From: Streptosporangiaceae bacterium
Lineage (GTDB): Bacteria > Actinomycetota > Actinomycetes > Streptosporangiales > Streptosporangiaceae
Assembly (NCBI GenBank): GCA_030040815.1
Contig: JASHSZ010000006.1
Coordinates: 1-12,859 of the forward strand
Direction: 5' to 3'
DNA length: 12,859 nucleotides
Under the pieces are notes generated by a model, which saw only the letters and a list, made by a program, of their open reading frames with translations, did no database searches and was not told where the DNA came from. The position numbers were made by a program, and so were the translations under genes. This document shows, piece after piece, positions 7,354 through 12,859 of this stretch (within the stretch, counting starts at the first letter, position 1; every line of letters begins with the position of its first letter).

Positions 7354-8301
7354 TCAGGCGGGTGGGACGAAGCCAGCCGGTGCGGCGCCCGGTTCTGCGG
7401 GCGGCTGGTCCTCGGCGGGCGAGGGCGGCGGCTGTTGCGCGGGCGCGGGAGCGGCGTCTGCCTGGTACTGAGCGCGTGGCGGAGGGACGGGCGAACCAGG
7501 CGGGAACGCCGGCACCGGAACTCGCGGTGCCTCGCCCGCGGCGGCCCATGGGGGCCGCATTCCGTAGCTGGCCTGCTCTTGCTGCTGCCGGACCGCGAGC
7601 ACGGCGGCCAGATACGCGGCGGGTGGCGTGCCGACCGGCGGTGGCGGGCTAACCTCGGCAGCCACCGCGGTGGCTAGCTGCACGCCGAGCGCATCCCGCG
7701 CGCTGGGATGCAGCTCGCCGAACCTGCGCAGGTAGCTGCCCGCCGCCTCCGCGGTCTGCGCCGACAGCCCCGAGACCTGGAGCGACTGCGCCCAGGCCGC
7801 CAGCGGCGGGGGCACCGTGGCGAGGTAGCCGGGCAGCGGCTGCCGTGCCAGCGTCCGCTCCTGCACGACGTAGGTGCCTGCAAAGAAGTCGCCGACGCGC
7901 TTGCCGCGGTCACTGGCAATGGAGCAGATCAGCGCGACGGGGGCGAGCACCCAGATCTCGCCCAACCCCGTCAGGCCGCGAACGAGTGCCTGCCGGAATC
8001 GAATAGCACTGCCGTCGTCGCCCACGACCCGCAGGCCAAGCGCGAGCTTGCCGAGGGTCTTGCCCCGGCTCAGCGTCTCGAACGCGGTCGGATAGCCGAC
8101 GATCACGACGACAGAGATCGCCACCGCGGCAGCGGCGACATAGTCGCTGCTGGCTCCCGCAGCGGCGACCAGCTCCGCGATGGCTACGACCGCCACGACG
8201 AACTGCACGCTCATGTCGATGAGCAGAGCCGCGATGCGGCTCGGGAACCGCGCGGCCGGCAACTCCAGCACGACCGCCTCACCGGTGACGATCTGAGTCA
8301 T
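7354..8301 (-). CDS. RDD-family membrane protein with Pro-rich C-terminal tail
   Basis: The 315-aa protein starts at ATG 8301, preceded by AAGGAG (8307-8312, minus strand) at 5 nt; the longer open frame to 8781 runs across the divergent gene and is rejected. The RDD domain spans about residues 10-150: RFPSRIAALLID (19-29, with the R and D of the family name), two long hydrophobic stretches (about 31-50 and 54-70), SRGKTLGKLALGLRVV (78-93), a third hydrophobic stretch (about 112-128), then SDRGKRVGDFFAGTYVV (130-146). A helical segment follows (LAAWAQSLQVSGLSAQTAEA and LHPSARDALGVQLA, about 167-210), then a Pro/Ala/Gln-rich tail of about 95 residues, probably disordered and cytoplasmic. RDD proteins are poorly defined membrane proteins. 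The pairing with SpoIIM, DUF58, MoxR and DUF4350 genes matches M. tuberculosis Rv3695 as I recall that locus. The gene converges on the SahH paralogue with a 12-bp gap. Confidence 0.88.
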   Translation of the reverse strand: MTQIVTGEAVVLELPAARFPSRIAALLIDMSVQFVVAVVAIAELVAAAGASSDYVAAAAVAISVVVIVGYPTAFETLSRGKTLGKLALGLRVVGDDGSAIRFRQALVRGLTGLGEIWVLAPVALICSIASDRGKRVGDFFAGTYVVQERTLARQPLPGYLATVPPPLAAWAQSLQVSGLSAQTAEAAGSYLRRFGELHPSARDALGVQLATAVAAEVSPPPPVGTPPAAYLAAVLAVRQQQEQASYGMRPPWAAAGEAPRVPVPAFPPGSPVPPPRAQYQADAAPAPAQQPPPSPAEDQPPAEPGAAPAGFVPPA

Positions 8302-8335
8302 GACCGCTCCTTGCTGGCCCGCCCGAACCGCGGCA

Positions 8336-8341
8336 AGACTA
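8336..8341 (-). promoter_or_regulatory. Candidate -10 box of the RDD gene
   Basis: TAGTCT on the minus strand lies 34 nt upstream of the RDD ATG, allowing a short leader that contains the AAGGAG ribosome site. There is no clear -35. It is the only TANNNT box well placed for this gene in the 65-bp divergent spacer. Confidence 0.35.
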
Positions 8342-8354
8342 CCGGGCCGCGCAC

Positions 8355-8360
8355 TACTCT
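8355..8360 (+). promoter_or_regulatory. Candidate leaderless -10 box of the SpoIIM-domain gene
   Basis: TACTCT sits 6 nt before the GTG at 8367, so transcription would start at the GTG. No Shine-Dalgarno sequence precedes that codon, which agrees with leaderless initiation. Confidence 0.45.
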
Positions 8361-8366
8361 GCCGTC

Positions 8367-9386
8367 GTGGACGTCGACGTGTTCGCGGCAGCACACCGGA
8401 CGGAATGGGACCGGCTCGCGGCGCTGGTCCGCCGCCGTCGACGGCTGACCGAGGACGAGATCGACGAGCTGGTCGCGAGCTATCAGCGGACGGCCACCCA
8501 TCTGTCTGTGCTGCGCAGCGGCGGACACGATCCGGCGCTGACGGCGCGGCTGTCCAGCTTGCTCGGGCGTGCTCGGGCGGCCCTGACCGGAGCGCACACT
8601 CCGGCCTGGCGCGTCGTCGGCGAGTTCGCGGCGGTGTCGTTCCCTGCCGTGGCGTACCGCGCCCGGTGGTGGTGGCTGGCCACCGCGCTCGGATCGCTGC
8701 TGGTCGCTCTCGTGGCGGGCTGGTGGATCGCGGACTCGCCGTCGGTGCAGGCCAGCCTGCTGACACACGCGCAGGTGGCAAGCCTGGTGAACCACCAGTT
8801 CCGGGCGTACTACTCGCAGGCCACCGCGTCCGCCTTCGCCCTCAAGGTGTGGACCAACAACGCGTTCGTGGCTGCGGAGTCGCTGGTCTTCGGCGCGTTT
8901 CTCGGTGTTGGCACCCTCTACGTGCTGCTGGCGAACATGCTGAACCTCGCTGTCGACGGCGGCCTGATGATCGGTCACGGCCGAGCCGGTGAGTTCTTCA
9001 CCCTGATACTCCCGCACGGCATGCTGGAGCTGTCAGCCGTCTTCCTCGCGGCGGCTGCGGGGCTCCGGCTGGGCTGGGTCGTGATCGACCCGGGACCGCG
9101 GCGCCGGGTGCAGGCGCTGGCCGAGGAGGGCCGGGCCACGTTCATCGTTGCGGTCGGCCTTGTCGTGGTGCTGGCGGTATCCGGCGCCATCGAGGCCTTC
9201 GTGACGCCTTCTCGGCTGCCGTCCGCCGCGCGGATCGGCATCGGAGCCGTCGCCGAGGCGGCGTTCCTCTGTTACGTGATCGTGGCGGGCCGACGGGCGG
9301 AACGGCGCGGGCTGACGGCCGATATCGCCGACCCGCCTCTGCACGCTCCGGTCAGCGGTGCTTCCGCGAGTCGGCTCGTGAGCTAG
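8367..9386 (+). CDS. SpoIIM-domain (stage II sporulation protein M-like) membrane protein
   Basis: The 339-aa protein begins with a soluble helical region (DVDVFAAAHRTEWDRLAALV, then SYQRTATHLSVLRS, residues 38-51), typical of actinobacterial SpoIIM-like proteins. Membrane helices follow at about 101-121, 165-195, 210-240, 257-277 and 285-306. The signature VWTNNAFVA (161-169) and LPHGMLELSAVF (215-226) are those of the SpoIIM/DUF95 family. In Bacillus SpoIIM acts in peptidoglycan remodelling during engulfment; actinobacterial members sit beside MoxR/DUF58 genes and their role is not settled. It is divergent from the RDD gene and convergent with the DUF58 gene (17-bp gap), matching the Rv3694c position in M. 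tuberculosis as I recall it. The last 30 residues are a polar tail. The GTG start fits a leaderless promoter. Confidence 0.9.
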   Translation: MDVDVFAAAHRTEWDRLAALVRRRRRLTEDEIDELVASYQRTATHLSVLRSGGHDPALTARLSSLLGRARAALTGAHTPAWRVVGEFAAVSFPAVAYRARWWWLATALGSLLVALVAGWWIADSPSVQASLLTHAQVASLVNHQFRAYYSQATASAFALKVWTNNAFVAAESLVFGAFLGVGTLYVLLANMLNLAVDGGLMIGHGRAGEFFTLILPHGMLELSAVFLAAAAGLRLGWVVIDPGPRRRVQALAEEGRATFIVAVGLVVVLAVSGAIEAFVTPSRLPSAARIGIGAVAEAAFLCYVIVAGRRAERRGLTADIADPPLHAPVSGASASRLVS

Positions 9387-9403
9387 CGGCCCAGGCGGCT
9401 GCA

Positions 9404-10693
9404 TTACAGCTGGCCCGCAGCCTTCAGCTTCAGGTACTCGTCCGCCAGGGCGGGTGCGAGCCGATCCGGCGGGGCATCGATGACGTCCGCGCCGTACCGG
9501 GTCAGCACGGCGGCTATCCGCGCCCGCTCAGCTGTGGCGCGCTGCGCGGCAGCCGCGGCGTAGACGGCCGCCGGGTCGTCGCGCCCGGCCGCGAGCTCGG
9601 CCAGCCGGGGATCGGCGGTCGCGGCGACCAGCAACCGGTACCTGTTCGCCAGCAACCCGATCCGCGGCAGCAGGCCAAGCTCGAGCGCCGCCGGGTTGAG
9701 GTCTGTGAGCAGCACCACCAGGCAGCGCCGGCGCGCGATGGTCAAGAGGGTGCTCGCTAGCAGGGCGTGGTCGGTTTCAGCCAGTTCCGGCTCTAGGAGG
9801 GCCATGGCGTCGGTCACCAGCGGCAGCACCTCGGTCCGAGTAGCGCCGATCACCCGGGCGCGGACCTCCCGGTCGATGGCGAGCAGATCGACGCGGTCGC
9901 CTGCGCGGGCGGCGAGCGCCGCGAGCAGCAAGGCGGCGTCCATCGCGGCATCCAGGCGCGGCACGCCGGCGACCCGGCCGGCTGACGTCCGCCCGGTGTC
10001 CAGCACGATGACGATGCGGCGGTCGCGCTCCGGCCGCCAGGTCCGCACCATGATCGCGGCCAGCCGCGCCGACGACCGCCAGTCGATCGACCGGACGTCG
10101 TCGCCGATCACGTACTCCCGAAGCGAGTCGAACTCGCTGCCGTGGCCGCGAATCAGGCTGCGGTGCTGCCCGTCGAGCTGGCGCAGCAGCGCCAGCTTGT
10201 CGGGCAGGTACCGCCGGCTCAGGAACGGCGGAAGTACCCGGACCGTGCCGGGCAGCTGGCGGTTCGCCTGCCGGGCAGCCAGGCCGAGCGGGCCTACCGA
10301 CCGGACCGTGACCGCTGCCGCGGACTTGTCGCCGCGACGGGTCGGTCGCAGCGTCGTGGTCACCGTGACCTGGCCTCTGGCCGGGATGCGCACGCTGACC
10401 GGTCCGCTGGCGCCGGCGCTCGGCTGCCACGCGTCCCGCACCACGCCGCGCAGGACGCGCCGTCCCGGGTTGACTATGGTGACCGTCGTCGTGGCGTCCT
10501 GCCCCAGCAGGACGCGGGTATCACCGGACCTGGACAGCTTCAGCCTGCGGACGCTGGCGGCCAGGGCCAGGTCCGCGACCACGGCCGCGACCACGGCACC
10601 GTCGGCGAGCAGCACGGCTGCCGTGGTGCGCAGGGCTACCGCCACCAGGGTGCCGAGCAGCGCGACGAGCGCCGCCCGCCCGGTGAGTGCCAC
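9404..10693 (-). CDS. DUF58 membrane-anchored, VWA-like protein
   Basis: The 429-aa protein has two N-terminal membrane helices (about 5-22 and 25-47), a beta-rich region (about 50-150) and the DUF58 signature GSEFDSLREYVIGDDVRSIDWRSS in residues 185-208. A von Willebrand A-like fold follows, with VIVLDTGRTS (228-237) at the place of a MIDAS loop; the canonical DxSxS is not fully kept (DTGRT). DUF58 proteins are encoded beside MoxR ATPases and are thought to be their partners or clients. The GTG start directly abuts the TAG stop of moxR (TAGGTG), so the two are translationally coupled in one operon. There is no strong ribosome site, which is common at such junctions. It corresponds in position to Rv3693. 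Confidence 0.92.
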   Translation of the reverse strand: MALTGRAALVALLGTLVAVALRTTAAVLLADGAVVAAVVADLALAASVRRLKLSRSGDTRVLLGQDATTTVTIVNPGRRVLRGVVRDAWQPSAGASGPVSVRIPARGQVTVTTTLRPTRRGDKSAAAVTVRSVGPLGLAARQANRQLPGTVRVLPPFLSRRYLPDKLALLRQLDGQHRSLIRGHGSEFDSLREYVIGDDVRSIDWRSSARLAAIMVRTWRPERDRRIVIVLDTGRTSAGRVAGVPRLDAAMDAALLLAALAARAGDRVDLLAIDREVRARVIGATRTEVLPLVTDAMALLEPELAETDHALLASTLLTIARRRCLVVLLTDLNPAALELGLLPRIGLLANRYRLLVAATADPRLAELAAGRDDPAAVYAAAAAQRATAERARIAAVLTRYGADVIDAPPDRLAPALADEYLKLKAAGQL

Positions 10694-11707
10694 CTACCGC
10701 GGCACCGGGACCGAGGCCAGGACGCTCTCGAGCACGCCGTCCGGCGTGGTGCCCGCGAGCTCGGCCTCGGGCCGGAGCTGGATCCGGTGCCGGAGCGCTG
10801 GCCTGGCCAGCGTTTTGACGTCGTCTGGCGTCACGTAGTCGCGGCCGGAAAGCCAGGCCCAGGCGCGGCTGGTGGCGAGCAGCGCGGTGCCGCCGCGCGG
10901 TGACACGCCGAGCCGGACCGCCGCGGACTGCCGGGTGGCCCGGCTGATGTCCACGATGTAGCCGGTGACCTCGGCCGACACCAGGACCTTGGCTACCGCT
11001 GCGCGAGCGGCGGCCAGGTCTGCGGCGGACGCGACCGGCCCCATGCCCGCAGCCACCAGGTCCCGCGGGTCGAAGCCTCCGGCGTGCCGGGTGAGCACGG
11101 CGATCTCGACGTCGCGATCCGGCACGCCGACCGCGAGCTTGAGCAGGAACCGGTCCAGCTGGGCCTCCGGGAGCGGGTAGGTGCCCTCGTACTCCACCGG
11201 GTTCTGGGTGGCGGCCACCAGGAATGGGTCTGGCAGCGGCCGCGCCACGCCCGCCACCGAAACCTGCCGTTCCTGCATGGCCTCGAGCAGCGCCGCCTGC
11301 GTCTTCGGCGGCGTCCGGTTGATCTCGTCGGCGAGCAGCAGGTTGGTGAAGACCGGCCCCTCGCGGAACTCGAACTGCGATGTGCGGGCGTCGTAGACGA
11401 GCGAGCCGGTCACGTCGCCAGGCATGAGGTCGGGGGTGAACTGAACCCGCTTGGTGTCAACCGCGAGCGCCGCGGCGAGCGCGCGGACAATAAGCGTCTT
11501 GGCGACCCCGGGCACGCCTTCGAGCAGGACGTGACCCTGGCACAGCAACGCGACGATGAGCCCGCTGATCACCTGGTCCTGGCCCACGACCGCCTTGGCG
11601 ACCTCGGTGCGGACGGCCATCAGCGCAGCGCGCCCGGACGTCCCCGTCATCGGCGGTGTGCTCAGGCTTGTTATCGGCGCCGCGGCGCCCTGCTCCCAGG
11701 TCGTCAC
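10694..11707 (-). CDS. MoxR-family AAA+ ATPase
   Basis: The 337-aa cytoplasmic ATPase has Walker A GVPGVAKT (64-71; Ala in place of the last Gly is usual in MoxR), Walker B LLLADEIN (123-130), the TQAALLEAMQERQV segment (136-149), sensor 1 ATQNP (166-170) and LPEAQLDRFLLKL (179-191) with an arginine-finger candidate. The C-terminal lid contains VRLGVSPRGGTALLATSRAWAW. MoxR proteins are thought to act as chaperones assembling or activating VWA-containing partners, here most likely the DUF58 product. The GTG start overlaps the DUF4350 stop by 4 bp (GTGA), and its stop touches the DUF58 start, so the three genes form one operon. The first 25 residues are a non-conserved Ala/Thr/Ser-rich lead. 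It corresponds to moxR2 (Rv3692) by context. Confidence 0.95.
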   Translation of the reverse strand: MTTWEQGAAAPITSLSTPPMTGTSGRAALMAVRTEVAKAVVGQDQVISGLIVALLCQGHVLLEGVPGVAKTLIVRALAAALAVDTKRVQFTPDLMPGDVTGSLVYDARTSQFEFREGPVFTNLLLADEINRTPPKTQAALLEAMQERQVSVAGVARPLPDPFLVAATQNPVEYEGTYPLPEAQLDRFLLKLAVGVPDRDVEIAVLTRHAGGFDPRDLVAAGMGPVASAADLAAARAAVAKVLVSAEVTGYIVDISRATRQSAAVRLGVSPRGGTALLATSRAWAWLSGRDYVTPDDVKTLARPALRHRIQLRPEAELAGTTPDGVLESVLASVPVPR

Positions 11708-12859
11708 GTCAGTCCTACCTCTCGGGCTAGGTCGTCAAGGTCGCTGGCCAGCGTCACCAGCGCGGCATCGGTTCGCGGTGCTGGCCCGTACAGCAGGTCG
11801 GTAATCCGGCCTGGCGAGGCAGCCGACCGCACCGCGATGGCGGCGGTGACCGCTTCGTTGCTCGCGTCGGCCGTCAGCCCGAGGGCCGGGACTAGCCGGG
11901 CCAGCAGGGCCCCGCGCAGCGCGGTTGCTGTCTTGCCACGGGCGTGCCTGGCGAGATACAGCCGGCCGTGCCCGATCACCGTCTCGGCGGCATGCACCAC
12001 GACCGGCAGCGGCTCGGCAACGAGCGGGCCGAGCCGGCGGGCGCGCCAGGCGACGGCCAGCAGCAGAGCGAACCCCAGCTCGGCTGCCACCAGGTATGCA
12101 GCCAGTGGCACCAGGCTGAAGAACGGCTTCGGGCCCGCCGGGCTTGCCGGGGCAACGGCCACCGGCGGGACCAGCCATACGATGCGGCGTGTCGTCAGCA
12201 GGTTGATGGCGAGCGCCGCGTTGCCCTGCTGGGCTAGATCAGCGTTCGTCAGCAGCGCAGCCGCGCCCAGCACCGTGACGAGCCTGCCGTGAATTCGGGA
12301 TTGGACCAGCGTGGCGCCCGACAGCGACGTGTAGCACTGCAGGGCCGGCGTAGTCGTGGTCAGCACCAACATGTTCGCACCGCCTGCGTCCACGCTGCCG
12401 GCTAGGACAGCGGCCCGCAGCGAGCAGCCTGGTGGCGTGAGGCGCAGGGGCTGCACGGGCCCGACGAGTGTGATGGTCGGGTCGATCGCGGCCAAGGCCG
12501 CCGCGGTGGGACCAACCAGCAGCACACCGGCGGGCACGCGCGCGAGCGCGGCCAACTCGGCCGCGGACAGGTAGCGGGGACTGGTGATGACCAGCGTGCT
12601 GCCCGCGGTCGCGGCCGTGATCGCGGCCGGGACGGTTCTCTCTAGCTGCACCCGTCGGCCGAGCTCCGCTAGTACGTCGGCGAGCGCGTGCGTGCCGGTG
12701 GGCGTGACCGAGTCAGGGCTCAGGTACTCGGCGGGTGGCGGCTGGTGCGCCAGCGCGATGACGGTCGCGCCGGCCGCGATGATCACGGCGAAGGCCAGCC
12801 AGCCGCGCCACTGTGTCCAGCGCAGTTGTGTCCAGCTCTGCCCGCCCCGGGTGCCGTCG
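11704..12859 (-). CDS. DUF4350 membrane protein, 5' end missing
   Basis: The frame is open to the right edge; 385 codons are visible. A GTG at 12786 could be mistaken for the start, but it falls inside the first membrane helix (GWLAFAVIIAAGATVIALA) and is preceded in frame by RWTQWRGW, a basic/aromatic lead. No ATG, GTG or TTG exists in this frame between 12787 and the edge, so the start lies outside. DUF4350 features are the SVTPTGTHALADVLAELGRRV segment and STLVITSPRYLSAAELAALA, then a second membrane helix (PLAAYLVAAELGFALLLAVAW) followed by a helical cytoplasmic region rich in Arg/Ala. The function is unknown; the family is encoded upstream of moxR in actinobacteria (Rv3691 position). It overlaps moxR by 4 bp. 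A DUF4129-type gene would be expected just outside the window. Confidence 0.85.
   Translation of the reverse strand, partial: DGTRGGQSWTQLRWTQWRGWLAFAVIIAAGATVIALAHQPPPAEYLSPDSVTPTGTHALADVLAELGRRVQLERTVPAAITAATAGSTLVITSPRYLSAAELAALARVPAGVLLVGPTAAALAAIDPTITLVGPVQPLRLTPPGCSLRAAVLAGSVDAGGANMLVLTTTTPALQCYTSLSGATLVQSRIHGRLVTVLGAAALLTNADLAQQGNAALAINLLTTRRIVWLVPPVAVAPASPAGPKPFFSLVPLAAYLVAAELGFALLLAVAWRARRLGPLVAEPLPVVVHAAETVIGHGRLYLARHARGKTATALRGALLARLVPALGLTADASNEAVTAAIAVRSAASPGRITDLLYGPAPRTDAALVTLASDLDDLAREVGLT

Noticed and set aside
8302..8781. N-terminal extension of the RDD protein to 8781
   Set aside because: It runs opposite the SpoIIM gene and is low-complexity; AAGGAG before the ATG at 8301 fixes the start.
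9696..10838. Plus-strand open frames of 380 codons here and 402 codons at 11084-12292
   Set aside because: They lie opposite the DUF58, MoxR and DUF4350 genes and give Arg/Ser/Ala-rich, low-complexity products with no family resemblance.
11499..11501. Ala at the last Gly of the MoxR Walker A loop (GVPGVAKT)
   Set aside because: This is the usual form in MoxR ATPases and does not suggest loss of activity.
12812..12836. Direct repeat TGTGTCCAGC (12812-12821 and 12827-12836)
   Set aside because: It encodes the repeated WTQ/RW residues in the DUF4350 N-terminus; one short copy pair in coding sequence is not a meaningful repeat element.

Overview
The window is GC-rich DNA from an actinobacterium. 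Third codon positions are strongly G/C, GTG starts are common, and several starts lack a Shine-Dalgarno sequence but have a TANNNT -10 box 6-8 nt upstream (leaderless style). The last block also has the same gene content and strand pattern that I recall for the moxR2 locus of Mycobacterium tuberculosis (Rv3691-Rv3695). I see no tRNA, rRNA, CRISPR array, transposase or attachment site. Almost every base is coding, and no gene-free stretch exceeds about 130 bases.

Region 1 (1-2259): the 3' part of an AraC-type regulator, cut by the window edge, converges on a DMT/EamA-type exporter. The exporter is divergent from an XRE-cupin regulator. Their 83-bp divergent spacer holds two dyads that look like operators.

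Region 2 (2252-4430, minus strand): a MerR-type regulator, an unrecognised 190-aa protein and a YcaQ/AlkZ-superfamily DNA glycosylase-like protein lie head to tail with short gaps. Each has its own candidate leaderless -10 box.

Region 3 (4431-7341, plus strand): this is the most interesting part. A normal bacterial-type S-adenosylhomocysteine hydrolase (sahH) is divergent from the MerR gene. A second SahH homologue overlaps its 3' end by 35 bp. The second protein is the short archaeal/Thermotoga type. It keeps the NAD-binding fold but has lost several active-site residues that the upstream copy retains, including the positions equivalent to human Glu156, Lys186, Asn191 and His353. A near-perfect hairpin with 17-nt arms lies at the start of the second gene, just after the sahH stop. 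One hypothesis is a catalytic SahH paired with a repurposed or regulatory SahH-like partner, controlled by the MerR protein and by RNA structure.

Region 4 (7354-12859): a conserved actinobacterial envelope block. It contains an RDD membrane protein (minus), a SpoIIM-domain membrane protein (plus, divergent from RDD), and a minus-strand operon of DUF4350 protein, MoxR AAA+ ATPase and DUF58 protein with touching or overlapping frames. The DUF4350 gene runs off the right edge. These genes probably form a MoxR chaperone/membrane module, with no visible mechanistic link to the SahH pair.
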